A stretch of 32,295 bases of DNA from Bacteroidota bacterium. Lineage in GTDB: Bacteria; Chloroflexota; Anaerolineae; Aggregatilineales; Phototrophicaceae. The notes under the pieces were generated by a model. The model searched no databases, was not told the DNA's origin, and worked only from the letters and a program-made list of their open reading frames with translations. The stretch spans positions 1-32,295 of the forward strand of contig JAPUDW010000001.1 of assembly GCA_027492915.1 (NCBI GenBank). Reading direction: 5' to 3'. A program made the position numbers and the translations under genes. Within the stretch, counting starts at the first letter, position 1, and each line of letters starts with the position of its first letter. Positions 16,760 to 24,566 of the stretch are shown here, in pieces.

Positions 16760-18283
16760 ATGACTATTCGCACTGTGCCAGCCACCGTAGCGAACCCCAC
16801 GCAGGAGTATGCCACCCCTGCCGAAGAAGACCCCGGCTCTCTGAACGGGGACGAGCCGCCCTCTATTGAGGAGGAGCCTCCCCACGCCACGCCGGTTACC
16901 AAACCGGCTGCCCCTACCCGTTCACAACGTCCCGCCCTCTGGGCATCCATTCCCGACTCGCAGTGGGATGATTGGCGCTGGCAGCTTGCCCACCGCCTGA
17001 ACAGCGTCGAGGAACTCTCGCAACTTATCCACCTCACCGATGAAGAACTGCAAGGTCTCACAGCGGACGGCAAATTCCGTGTCGACATCACGCCCTACTT
17101 CGCCAGCCTCATCGACCCCGACGACCCGCTGTGTCCGGTACGGCGGCAGGTCATTCCGTTGGGGCGCGAACTCCAAGCCTTCGAGGGCATGATGGAAGAT
17201 AGCTTGGCGGAGGACGCGCACAGCCCCGTCCCCGGCCTCGTCCACCGCTACCCCGACCGTGTGCTGATGCTCATCACCACCCAATGCGCCAGCTACTGCC
17301 GCTACTGTACCCGCAGCCGCATCGTCGGCAGCCCGCACGAAAACTTTAGCAAATCAGACTTTGAAGCCCAGTTGGATTACCTTCGCCGCACGCCGCAGGT
17401 GCGCGATGTGCTAATTAGCGGCGGTGATCCGCTGACGCTCGCCCCCAAAACGCTCGACTATATCCTGAGCAGCTTACGGGCGATTGAGCATATCGAAATC
17501 ATCCGCATTGGCAGCCGTGTGCCGGTCTTTCTGCCGCAGCGCATCACCGATGACTTCTGCGCCATGCTGCGCCAATATCACCCGCTGTGGATGAATGTTC
17601 ACATCAACCACCCGAACGAGATCACGCCCGAACTCAGCACCGCATTGGCGAAATTAGCCGATGCCGGTATCCCCCTCGGCAACCAGAGTGTGCTGCTGGC
17701 GGGTATCAACGACAGCGTGAACATCCAGCGTGAACTGGTGCATAAGCTCGTGCGTAACCGTGTCCGCCCCTACTACCTCTACCAGTGTGATCTGGTCAAG
17801 GGTGCAGGGCATTTCCGCACCACCGTCGCCAAAGGCATCGAGATTATGGAAGGGCTGCGCGGTCACACCAGCGGATACGCCGTGCCAACCTACGTCGTCG
17901 ATGCACCGGGCGGCGGCGGCAAAATTCCGGTTATGCCGCAGTATCTTATCAGTCAGGCACCGGGGCGCGTGGTGCTGCGTAACTACGAAGGCTACATCGC
18001 CACCTACGAAGAACCGACTGATTATGACGCGGGGATGATCGAGCATCTTGACCGTCAGATCACGCGCCGACCGGAAGCCGGTCAATCCGGCGTGGCTGGC
18101 CTACTGGCGGGTGAGGAATTGGCGATCAAACCGCAGGGCTTCGATACGCTGCACAAACGCGGCGGCAGCGCCCACCGTCTAAACACCGACGCGAACAAAT
18201 GGCAGCCCTATCACGCCAACGGCAAACCAAACGGTCATACTCCGCCGGAGCTTATGAACGGGAAAACACCCGACAAACCCTAA
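16760..18283 (+). CDS. kamA: Lysine 2,3-aminomutase (radical SAM)
   Basis: 507 residues. The iron-sulphur motif is C176-x3-C180-x2-C183 (TQCASYCRYC). Lys388 in DAPGGGGK binds PLP. Asp344 (YQCDLVKG) and Asp381 (VVDAPGGGG) match, with the same 37-residue spacing, the two aspartates that hold the lysine side chain in the clostridial enzyme; glutamate 2,3-aminomutases lack them. It should therefore convert L-lysine to beta-lysine, probably 3,6-diaminohexanoate. About 50 extra N-terminal residues (Pro/Glu-rich, low complexity) and about 40 extra C-terminal residues flank the normal length. Beta-lysine acetyltransferase, the usual partner in osmolyte synthesis, is absent; an ATP-grasp ligase gene follows instead, 76 bases downstream. 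Confidence 0.92.
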   Translation: MTIRTVPATVANPTQEYATPAEEDPGSLNGDEPPSIEEEPPHATPVTKPAAPTRSQRPALWASIPDSQWDDWRWQLAHRLNSVEELSQLIHLTDEELQGLTADGKFRVDITPYFASLIDPDDPLCPVRRQVIPLGRELQAFEGMMEDSLAEDAHSPVPGLVHRYPDRVLMLITTQCASYCRYCTRSRIVGSPHENFSKSDFEAQLDYLRRTPQVRDVLISGGDPLTLAPKTLDYILSSLRAIEHIEIIRIGSRVPVFLPQRITDDFCAMLRQYHPLWMNVHINHPNEITPELSTALAKLADAGIPLGNQSVLLAGINDSVNIQRELVHKLVRNRVRPYYLYQCDLVKGAGHFRTTVAKGIEIMEGLRGHTSGYAVPTYVVDAPGGGGKIPVMPQYLISQAPGRVVLRNYEGYIATYEEPTDYDAGMIEHLDRQITRRPEAGQSGVAGLLAGEELAIKPQGFDTLHKRGGSAHRLNTDANKWQPYHANGKPNGHTPPELMNGKTPDKP

Positions 18284-18307
18284 ATCCAATTCATACCCGC
18301 CCCGTTT

Positions 18308-18332
18308 GTAGGGATTTGTCGCTGGCAAATCC
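18308..18332. repeat. Dispersed hairpin repeat, GTAGGG type (copy 1)
   Basis: GTAGGG leads into GGATTTG (18312-18318), a 7-nt loop and CAAATCC (18326-18332). A second element with the same GTAGGG lead but different stem lies at 19449-19473, so the ATP-grasp gene is bracketed by them. Confidence 0.55.
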
Positions 18333-18359
18333 TTCTCTAACACAAGGGTGGGCAGATTA

Positions 18360-19436
18360 ATGACATCTACCAAGGATAAAATAATGCGTATCGCCGTCTT
18401 AGCCAACCTGAAATCAAATGCCCCGACTTACGAAGGGATGCCGGCCGACCGCTGGGATGACCTCGACTCGCCGCGCGCGCCGGATGCCATCGTCGCGGCC
18501 TTGCAGCGTATGGGTCACGAAGCTGCGTTCTTCGAAGCCAGCATTTTGCCACCATTCAACCTCATCGAAAGTCTCAGTACCTATAAACCCGATCTGTGCT
18601 TCAACATCGCCGAAAGCCACTTTGGGGATGCCCGCGAGTCGCAAATTCCGGCGGTGCTGGAAATGCTGCAAATCCCCTACACTGGCAGCCGTGTACTCAG
18701 TTTGGCGGTAGCGCTAGACAAAGCCATGACCAAACGCGTCCTCAAATCGTATGGCTTGCCCACCCCTGAGTTTCAACTGTTCGAATCGGCGGACGCTGAC
18801 ATCAACCCTGAACTGTTGAATGAGGATGGTGAGCTGCGCTACCCGCTGTTCGTGAAGCCCAACGCCGAAGGCACCAGCATGGGCGCAAATGCCGACAGCA
18901 TCGTGCACAGCGTCAGCGACTTACGCGCGCGGGTAGCAGGGCATCTCGCCCGTTATAACCAGCCCATTCTGGTCGAGCGTTACATCGCTGGGCGTGAAGT
19001 GATGGTGGGGATGATCGGCAATCTGCCCAACCTGACCTTTATGCCGATCCTCGAACTTGACCATGCCGCCTATGGCGAAGGCCATTCGGGGGTGTATACC
19101 AACGAAATGAAAACCGTTTCCGGCTTGGATGCCTACCGCTACCAATGCCCCGCGCCGCTAACCGATGCCCAAACCCGCGAGCTTCAACACCTCGCCGCCG
19201 AAACCTTCCGCGCCACCGACTGCCGCGATGTGTCGCGTGTAGACTTCCGCCTCGACGCCAACGATAATGACAAACCTTATATTTTAGAAATCAACCCGCT
19301 CCCCGGCCTCAACCCCGGCTACAGTGACCTATGTTTGCAGGGGTTAGCCGCTGGATGGGATCATGAGCGCCTAGTTGCCGCTATTGTCGAGGCAGCCATC
19401 ATACGTCATGGTCTGCGTGAGGTACTGCCGATCTAA
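18360..19436 (+). CDS. D-Ala-D-Ala-ligase-like ATP-grasp enzyme
   Basis: 358 residues from the ATG at 18360, chosen because AAGGGTGG lies at 18344-18351; an upstream in-frame GTG (18348) overlaps that site, and an ATG at 18384 is a further option. The fold is ATP-grasp: PLFVKPNAEGTSMGANADS (ATP-binding strand and glycine loop), VERYIAGREVMVGMIG, and the metal site EINPLPGLNPGYSDL. These resemble D-alanine-D-alanine ligase but the acceptor end is divergent, and no mur or dacA genes are near. As the only gene following lysine 2,3-aminomutase it may join beta-lysine to another carboxylate or amino acid. An ordinary D-Ala-D-Ala ligase is the alternative. Confidence 0.82.
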   Translation: MTSTKDKIMRIAVLANLKSNAPTYEGMPADRWDDLDSPRAPDAIVAALQRMGHEAAFFEASILPPFNLIESLSTYKPDLCFNIAESHFGDARESQIPAVLEMLQIPYTGSRVLSLAVALDKAMTKRVLKSYGLPTPEFQLFESADADINPELLNEDGELRYPLFVKPNAEGTSMGANADSIVHSVSDLRARVAGHLARYNQPILVERYIAGREVMVGMIGNLPNLTFMPILELDHAAYGEGHSGVYTNEMKTVSGLDAYRYQCPAPLTDAQTRELQHLAAETFRATDCRDVSRVDFRLDANDNDKPYILEINPLPGLNPGYSDLCLQGLAAGWDHERLVAAIVEAAIIRHGLREVLPI

Positions 19437-19448
19437 AACGTTTCATCG

Positions 19449-19473
19449 GTAGGGGCGCACGGTGTGCGCCCCT
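19449..19473. repeat. Dispersed hairpin repeat, GTAGGG type (copy 2)
   Basis: AGGGGCGCAC (19451-19460) pairs perfectly with GTGCGCCCCT (19464-19473) across a 3-nt loop. It begins GTAGGG like the element at 18308. It has no T run, so it is a repeat element rather than a terminator. Confidence 0.6.
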
Positions 19474-19613
19474 GATCGCTATCATACATAATCCACCTGC
19501 TGTCCGCCGATTTCTTTACACCAATTGCGCCAACTCCAGAACATAATTAAACTAGCGATATAACAACGCAGTAATTTGGACTAAAAGTATTAGCTTTTGG
19601 CGGAAAGTGAACG

Positions 19614-20564
19614 GTGAGCATGAAATCCGGCTCTATCGGCAAAGATATTACCCACATAGCAGGTATCGGCTTGGGCTTAACCCTGCTGCTGACCATCATC
19701 GGTATCGTCACCTCGCTGGCAATTGGCATCCCCGGTTCAACCACACCGGACGGTACACCTGCGACGGTCAACCTCGCTGCGATGATCCCGACCTCGCCAC
19801 CGCCCACCGCCACGCCTACCGAAATCCCCTGCACCGCGCAAGAATGGTGGAACACAAACGGCACCGCCGCCGGAGAGGTTTTCACCAACGCCCGTAATAC
19901 CACCATCAACACCCGCGTACCGGATGTGCAAACCGCGCAGGCTGCCCTCAAAGTCTGGGAAACCAACTTAGAAGTCGCAGATGTTGCACCGCCCTGTGCC
20001 GCAGCCGCCAAAGCCACCATCCTTGCCGCCGCGAAAACGGCCAGTGACCTCTACAACTTTTACACCACACCCACCACCGAACAGCAGCGTGCCGAACAGA
20101 GTATCCAGCTAGAAGACAAACTGCTGACTGTTTACGACGCGCTGGAAAAGCTGGAAATTAACATCACCGATGAGTGGCTCATCAGCGTGCGCGATTACAC
20201 CCGCAGCGACTGCCCTGCTGCCCGCTGGTATACCGAAAACTACATCGGCAAAGGTTATAACAACTTCATCAAAACCAATCCCAAGTTGGATATTATCAAC
20301 CTTACAACCGCTCAAATGACCGATCTTGTACGCCAATTCCGAACGCTGAACAGCAGTCTTAACACCGATAAACCCAATTTCCCTGAATGTGTGCAGCCTG
20401 CGGCTGAACACCTGATTACCTACTTCAAAGCGGGTAACGATGCCCTCAATGCCGCCCTTAATAATGACATGGCGAGTGTACAAGGGCCGCTCACCATCAT
20501 GCCAACAGCGCTCAACAGCTTTTATGCCACCCTTAAAACGCTCGACCCGAACCTCGGCACTTAA
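19614..20564 (+). CDS. Membrane-anchored extracytoplasmic protein with two related halves
   Basis: 316 residues from the GTG at 19614; the ATG at 19620 is equally plausible. Residues 12-38 form one membrane anchor (HIAGIGLGLTLLLTIIGIVTSLAIG), followed by a Pro/Thr linker (PTSPPPTATPTE), a common Chloroflexota surface-protein feature. The exported part is helical and seems to be two diverged copies. The first runs from CTAQEWW to APPCAAAAKATILAAAKTASDLY; the second from CPAARWYTENY to FPECVQPAAEHLITYFKAGNDAL. Each has two cysteines at similar positions, probably two disulphides. No known family. A strong terminator follows, so it is monocistronic or the last gene of a transcript. Confidence 0.8.
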   Translation: MSMKSGSIGKDITHIAGIGLGLTLLLTIIGIVTSLAIGIPGSTTPDGTPATVNLAAMIPTSPPPTATPTEIPCTAQEWWNTNGTAAGEVFTNARNTTINTRVPDVQTAQAALKVWETNLEVADVAPPCAAAAKATILAAAKTASDLYNFYTTPTTEQQRAEQSIQLEDKLLTVYDALEKLEINITDEWLISVRDYTRSDCPAARWYTENYIGKGYNNFIKTNPKLDIINLTTAQMTDLVRQFRTLNSSLNTDKPNFPECVQPAAEHLITYFKAGNDALNAALNNDMASVQGPLTIMPTALNSFYATLKTLDPNLGT

Positions 20565-20587
20565 TGCCCATTGCGCTACCGACTAAC

Positions 20588-20628
20588 AAAATGGCTTACT
20601 CGTTGATTGAGTAAGCCATTTTTGTTTT
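20588..20628 (+). terminator. Intrinsic terminator
   Basis: A perfect 14-bp stem (20588-20601 with 20609-20622), a 7-nt loop and a T-rich tail. It ends the transcript of the two-halves anchored protein; the A-rich left flank lets it work on the minus strand as well. Confidence 0.9.
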
Positions 20629-20724
20629 AGAGCGATTTATCCAACTTTAGACTGATTACCCACTTAAAAAATTATCCTATACTGTCGCTAAAGTCGTTTA
20701 CAAGTTGCTATATCAGGGGAAATC

Positions 20725-21219
20725 ATGCTAACCGCTCGCACCGTTTTGCTCGTCATTCACATCATCTGCGCGGGGCTATGGATCGCCCAATTTGTGACCG
20801 CCATTGTGTTTGAACGCTTGATCCGCGCCAACGAAGGCAAACCTGCCGAACTAACGCTCATACTCGCCCAGATCAAAGTCAGCAGTTTTGCCGGCATGAT
20901 TGCAGGTAATGGCATTTTACTCAGCGGCCTCGGTTTGCTAGCGACCAGCCATCTCGGCTTATTAGGCATCGGTGGTTCGGTCACACCGTTGTGGTTATTC
21001 ATCAAGCAAATCGTCTTAATCATCCTAATGGTGATCGTGTTTGTCGGCATTAATCCAATTGCGCTGCGCTTGCAGAAACAAATCACCGTCGCGGCGGATG
21101 GCAGCACCCTTGCCACGCCCGATATGCGCGCCGACCTCAACCGCTTACGAATGATCATCTATGTTCATGACGCCTTAGTGCTACTCAACATTATTCTAGC
21201 GGTCGCAAAGTTCAATTAG
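20725..21219 (+). CDS. Four-helix integral membrane protein, DUF2269/CopD-like
   Basis: 164 residues, four hydrophobic helices at about 3-28, 47-72, 84-112 and 138-162. AGGGGAA at 20714-20720 is a good ribosome site. Helix 1 has LLVIHIICAGLWIAQF and helix 4 has YVHDALVLLN, each with a histidine on the helix, reminiscent of CopD/DUF2269-type small membrane proteins in which such histidines can bind haem or metal. The connecting loop after helix 3 (LRLQKQITVAADGSTLATPDMRADLNRLRM) is basic and probably cytosolic. The family assignment is by general appearance only. Confidence 0.75.
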   Translation: MLTARTVLLVIHIICAGLWIAQFVTAIVFERLIRANEGKPAELTLILAQIKVSSFAGMIAGNGILLSGLGLLATSHLGLLGIGGSVTPLWLFIKQIVLIILMVIVFVGINPIALRLQKQITVAADGSTLATPDMRADLNRLRMIIYVHDALVLLNIILAVAKFN

Positions 21220-21280
21220 AGGGACATATTTACAGTAATCCGTCACCACTGCGGTAGGTGGGTTGAAGTGTGTTATACTG

Positions 21281-21315
21281 AAACCAGATGGATTGAGAAC
21301 ATTCCATCTGGTTTT
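21281..21315 (+). terminator. Hairpin after the 4-TM gene
   Basis: A 12-bp stem (21281-21292 with 21303-21314), a 10-nt loop and a short T run. It is a probable weak terminator of the membrane protein gene, or an attenuator in the leader of the next gene: an extended -10-like TGTTATACT (21271-21279) precedes it directly. Confidence 0.55.
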
Positions 21316-21492
21316 GGGCACCGCCATTACACAACCATCACAGCATATGTCCCCGTTTTGCAAAACAGTTGTAATTGCGCCGTCAATACCGTCAAAGCTG
21401 CCGGTGTACCTCAAGCACATAGCAGTCCGGTAAATACGAGACGATTCTCCGTCGTCACTCTTTTAGGCCAAGCAATAAATGATTGGACATAT

Positions 21493-21822
21493 ATGACCAA
21501 CAGCCAACAAGCCGACAAGCTTCAGATCAAACCATTGGACGAAAATGCCGCCCCGGTTGCGCCCACGACCAAACAGCCTGACCCGCGCGTTGCTGCGTTT
21601 CTCGACAGGCTGCGGGAAAAAGCAACCCAGATAGAAGATACCGCGCGGGATAATCATGTCACCGCCAAAGAACCGCGTCGCCGCGCCATAGTCGAACAAC
21701 CCGCTTATCCCGACTGGTATCAACCGCAATCTACCAAAAAAGAAGCTGCACCCGCGTCAACGGTCAAACGTTTTGGCAGCGGTCGCGGCACACCCGGTCG
21801 CAAACCTACAAAACCTGTCTAG
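21493..21822 (+). CDS. Small basic hypothetical protein
   Basis: 109 residues from the ATG at 21493. The frame stays open upstream to a GTG at 21268, but that part crosses a terminator-like hairpin and has no protein-like character, so the short form is preferred. The protein looks disordered: Ala/Pro/Lys/Arg-rich with one likely helix (PDPRVAAFLDRLREKATQIEDTAR) and a basic tail ending RGTPGRKPTKPV. No signal peptide. A strong terminator follows at once. It could be a nucleic-acid-associated protein; nothing in it proves that. Confidence 0.6.
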   Translation: MTNSQQADKLQIKPLDENAAPVAPTTKQPDPRVAAFLDRLREKATQIEDTARDNHVTAKEPRRRAIVEQPAYPDWYQPQSTKKEAAPASTVKRFGSGRGTPGRKPTKPV

Positions 21823-21830
21823 AAATTACG

Positions 21831-21863
21831 ATAGCCCGTGTTCATGCGGGCTATTTATTTTCA
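21831..21863 (+). terminator. Intrinsic terminator
   Basis: ATAGCCCG (21831-21838) pairs with CGGGCTAT (21847-21854), with an 8-nt loop and a TTATTTT tail. It separates the small basic gene from the FecR-like pair. Confidence 0.85.
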
Positions 21864-21887
21864 ATCTTAAAATGTTAAGGTCAGAAG

Positions 21888-23081
21888 ATGAAACACTTTT
21901 ACAAACTCTTTTGGACATGGATTGTATTAGTGGTCGCCCCCGTTATCGTTTATGGTCAAGCACTGGACTGTCCCACCATCGTCAAAAACGCGCTGGATGC
22001 CACAGACGATGCTTGCAGCGCCACCGGACGCAATCAAGCCTGCTACGGCAACATCAGTTTAACAGCCGAAGCCGCCGAGGATGCGCCCAAATTCACATTC
22101 ACCGAACCGGGTGATCTGGTCGAAATAGCCGGTGTTAAAAACTTTCTCCTAAGCCCGCTGGATACCGAGACCGAAACATGGGGCGTGGCACTGATGAAAA
22201 TTCAAGCCAACCTCCCTGAAACACTCCCCGGTCAAAATGTCACGCTCATCCTCTTTGGCGATGTCGAAATCACCAACGCCGCCACAGAAGAACAAACGCC
22301 GATGCAAGCCTTCTACTTCAAAAGCGGACTAAATGATGCCCCTTGCGAACAAGCACCGGATAGCGGCATTCTCATCCAAACCCCTCAAGGTCAGCGCAGC
22401 ATCGAACTTACCGTAGATGAAGTGGCAATTACCCTTGGCTCTAGCGCGTACTTTCAAGCCCAGCCGGATGGCGAACTCGTCGTGAACGTGGTTGAGGGCG
22501 AAGGCACGGTCACCGCTGCGGGTGTCACCGTCACCGTTCCCGCTGGCAGCCGCGCCCGTGTGCCGCTAGATGCCAACCTTGCCCCGACAGGTGCGCCCGT
22601 TGGCCCCGAACCGTATGATGCAGCCGAGCTAGCCGCCCTTCCGCTCACCCTGCTGCCCGAAACCATCACCATCGCCCCCGCGTTGGAGGCTACCGCAGAA
22701 GCTAACGCCTCTGAAGCGATTGTTCCAGTCGCCGGACTATGGGACCCCGTAAATGGCGACATCGTGGCTGGCGCAGGCTGCCCAGCGGGAATTAGTGATC
22801 TTCTTGACCCAACACTCCTTAGTTTCCCCTTCGTTGTAGCGGAAGGGGATACCGACCTCACAAACGCATTAAATATGCTTTTGGGTGCCTTTCAGGGCAA
22901 AGGTGCGCTCACCAATCCCGAACCCAACACCTATGTCATCAATGCAACCATCCAAAATGAGACGTTGCAGTTGGAGTATCGTCTGATCAGCGAAGACCAA
23001 ATCGAAGGTGAAACAACCATAACAATGGAAATTCGCGGCAGTTGCACACTGACATCAACTTTTACGATGCGCCCATCATAA
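21888..23081 (+). CDS. Secreted FecR-like protein, paralogue 1
   Basis: 397 residues with an N-terminal signal peptide (1-24, WIVLVVAPVIVYGQA). A conserved secreted region follows (about 27-165): DCPTIV, then C-x-ATGRNQACYGN and a run ending LSPLDTETETWGVALMKIQANLPETLPGQNVTLILFGDVEI. Next comes a FecR-like beta domain (about 170-230) with VVEGEGTVTAAGVTVTVPAGSRARVPLD, the fold that in other proteins senses cell-surface state. A C-terminal domain (about 280-397) has three cysteines. This family is common in Anaerolineae-type genomes to my memory but is uncharacterised. It has the same layout as the next gene, 42 bases downstream, and they are probably cotranscribed. AAGGTC at 21876-21881 may be the ribosome site. 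Confidence 0.82.
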   Translation: MKHFYKLFWTWIVLVVAPVIVYGQALDCPTIVKNALDATDDACSATGRNQACYGNISLTAEAAEDAPKFTFTEPGDLVEIAGVKNFLLSPLDTETETWGVALMKIQANLPETLPGQNVTLILFGDVEITNAATEEQTPMQAFYFKSGLNDAPCEQAPDSGILIQTPQGQRSIELTVDEVAITLGSSAYFQAQPDGELVVNVVEGEGTVTAAGVTVTVPAGSRARVPLDANLAPTGAPVGPEPYDAAELAALPLTLLPETITIAPALEATAEANASEAIVPVAGLWDPVNGDIVAGAGCPAGISDLLDPTLLSFPFVVAEGDTDLTNALNMLLGAFQGKGALTNPEPNTYVINATIQNETLQLEYRLISEDQIEGETTITMEIRGSCTLTSTFTMRPS

Positions 23082-23123
23082 ATTTAAACGGGGATATTCA
23101 TTTTCAGTTCAAGGGGAAGGGAA

Positions 23124-24311
23124 ATGTTAAAATCTGTTCGCTACTGGCCGTTTTATCTCATGTCGGTGTTTTGTCTTTCAGCAGCCGTGGTCAGTGCCGC
23201 TGACTGCCCGACCATCGTCACCACCGCGCTCGACGCTACCGATCATGCTTGCGACCAAATTGGACGTAACCAAGCTTGCTACGGCAACGTCAGCTTAACC
23301 GCCGAAGCCGCCGAGGATGCACCGGAGTTCAGCTTCACCGAACCGGGTGATCTCGTCGAAATCGTCGGGGTTAAAAATTTCGTCCTCAGTCCACTGGATA
23401 CCGAGGCCGAAACGTGGGGTGTAGCGCTGATGAAACTTCAGGCTAACCTGCCCGAAACACTCCCCGGCCAGAATGTCACCGTCATTCTTTTTGGCGATGT
23501 CGAAATGACCAACGCCGCCACAGAAGAACAAACCCCGATGCAAGCCTTCTACTTCAAAAGTGGTTTGGGTGACCGCCCCTGCGAACAAGCACCGGATAGC
23601 GGCCTCCTCATTCAAACCCCCGTAGGTCAAGGGAAAATCGACCTGACAATTGACGAGGTAGAAGTCACGCTCGGCTCTAGCGCTTACTTTCAAGCCCAGC
23701 CCAATGGTGAATTTATCATAAGTGTGGTTGAGGGCGAAGGCACCGTCACCGCCGCGGGTGTTACCGTCACCGTTCGTGCTGGCAGCCGTGCCCGCGTGCC
23801 GCTGGACGAAAACCTCGCCGCCGATGGGGAACCTATCGGCCCTGAACCCTATGATGAGGCTGACCTCGCCGCACTGCCGCTGTCTCTGCTGCCCGAAGCC
23901 ATCACCATCGCACCTTCGTTGGAAGCCACGCCTGAAGCAACCGCCTCCGCTTCCGGCGATTCGATTAAACCGCTGCCGGGGAAATGGTCATATGTCGTTA
24001 CAGAAGCCGTCGGTACAGGCGAATGCGCCCCTTATGTGACTGCCGCTATTTTCCCTTCGATTTCCCTAACGTTGGGCGAAGAGGATTTTGATGTCGTCAC
24101 CTTTATGGCTTCATCAGGGCAAGAGGCACCAGCCGATATTGTGGTCGAACATCCCTCGCCAAATCGTTATATCGCTACCATGACCGCCGAAGGTCAGCCG
24201 CTCACCTATGATTTCAACGTCATTTCAGAAACTGAAATCAGCGCTACCGGTCAAACAGACGCAGGCGGATGCGGAGTCACCCTGAACATCTCCATCACAC
24301 ATCAAGGTTAA
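23124..24311 (+). CDS. Secreted FecR-like protein, paralogue 2
   Basis: 395 residues, with signal peptide 1-26 (SVFCLSAAVVSAA). It is collinear with the preceding gene: the N-terminal region and the FecR-like domain (VVEGEGTVTAAGVTVTVRAGSRARVPLD) are nearly the same, and the DNA is almost identical over stretches such as 22261-22324 against 23497-23560 (two differences in 64). The last 115 residues keep only a skeleton: G-x-W, spaced cysteines and PNRY..M...LTYDF..ISETEI. AAGGGGAAGGG upstream is a very strong ribosome site. A recent tandem duplication with selective divergence of the C-terminal domain fits. Ends at a strong terminator. Confidence 0.82.
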   Translation: MLKSVRYWPFYLMSVFCLSAAVVSAADCPTIVTTALDATDHACDQIGRNQACYGNVSLTAEAAEDAPEFSFTEPGDLVEIVGVKNFVLSPLDTEAETWGVALMKLQANLPETLPGQNVTVILFGDVEMTNAATEEQTPMQAFYFKSGLGDRPCEQAPDSGLLIQTPVGQGKIDLTIDEVEVTLGSSAYFQAQPNGEFIISVVEGEGTVTAAGVTVTVRAGSRARVPLDENLAADGEPIGPEPYDEADLAALPLSLLPEAITIAPSLEATPEATASASGDSIKPLPGKWSYVVTEAVGTGECAPYVTAAIFPSISLTLGEEDFDVVTFMASSGQEAPADIVVEHPSPNRYIATMTAEGQPLTYDFNVISETEISATGQTDAGGCGVTLNISITHQG

Positions 24312-24326
24312 TCACCTAGAATCAAA

Positions 24327-24356
24327 CGGGGGAGCCTAAGCTCCCCCGCTTTTTTG
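24327..24356 (+). terminator. Intrinsic terminator of the FecR-like pair
   Basis: Stem CGGGGGAGC (24327-24335) with GCTCCCCCG (24340-24348), CTAA loop, then a C and a run of seven T. It lies 16 bases after the stop. Confidence 0.92.
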
Positions 24357-24368
24357 GACTGTCAAGAA

Positions 24369-24566
24369 TTACTTGACTTCCTTGTACTTCAACTTTTCCC
24401 AATCCGCCGCGCCGACGAACTTGGTCAGGTTACGACCATCTTCGGTCTTGCCCTTGATCGCGTAACGCGGGCCGCTCTTGGTGTCCATCTTGACCTTGGT
24501 AATGTTCTTGTCGTCGATCTTAACCTTCGAGCGAGTCTTCACATCATAAAATTCAACTGAAGCCAT
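24369..24566 (-). CDS. 65-residue basic protein
   Basis: Starts at the ATG at 24566, preceded by AAGGAG on the minus strand; the longer frame upstream (to 24629) lacks a ribosome site. The protein MASVEFYDVKTRSKVKIDD... is lysine-rich with a net charge near +7 and looks like a small beta-barrel or zinc-ribbon-size fold. Its pattern (FYDVKTRSKVKI, then a polar stretch, then PRYAIKGKTEDGRNLTKF) resembles DUF5679-type mini zinc ribbons with their cysteines lost. It is convergent with the FecR-like pair and monocistronic. Possibly binds nucleic acid; function unproven. Confidence 0.72.
   Translation of the reverse strand: MASVEFYDVKTRSKVKIDDKNITKVKMDTKSGPRYAIKGKTEDGRNLTKFVGAADWEKLKYKEVK

Noticed and set aside
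21268..21492. Upstream extension of the small basic protein to a GTG
   Set aside because: It would translate through a terminator-like hairpin and gives non-protein-like sequence; the ATG at 21493 is more plausible.
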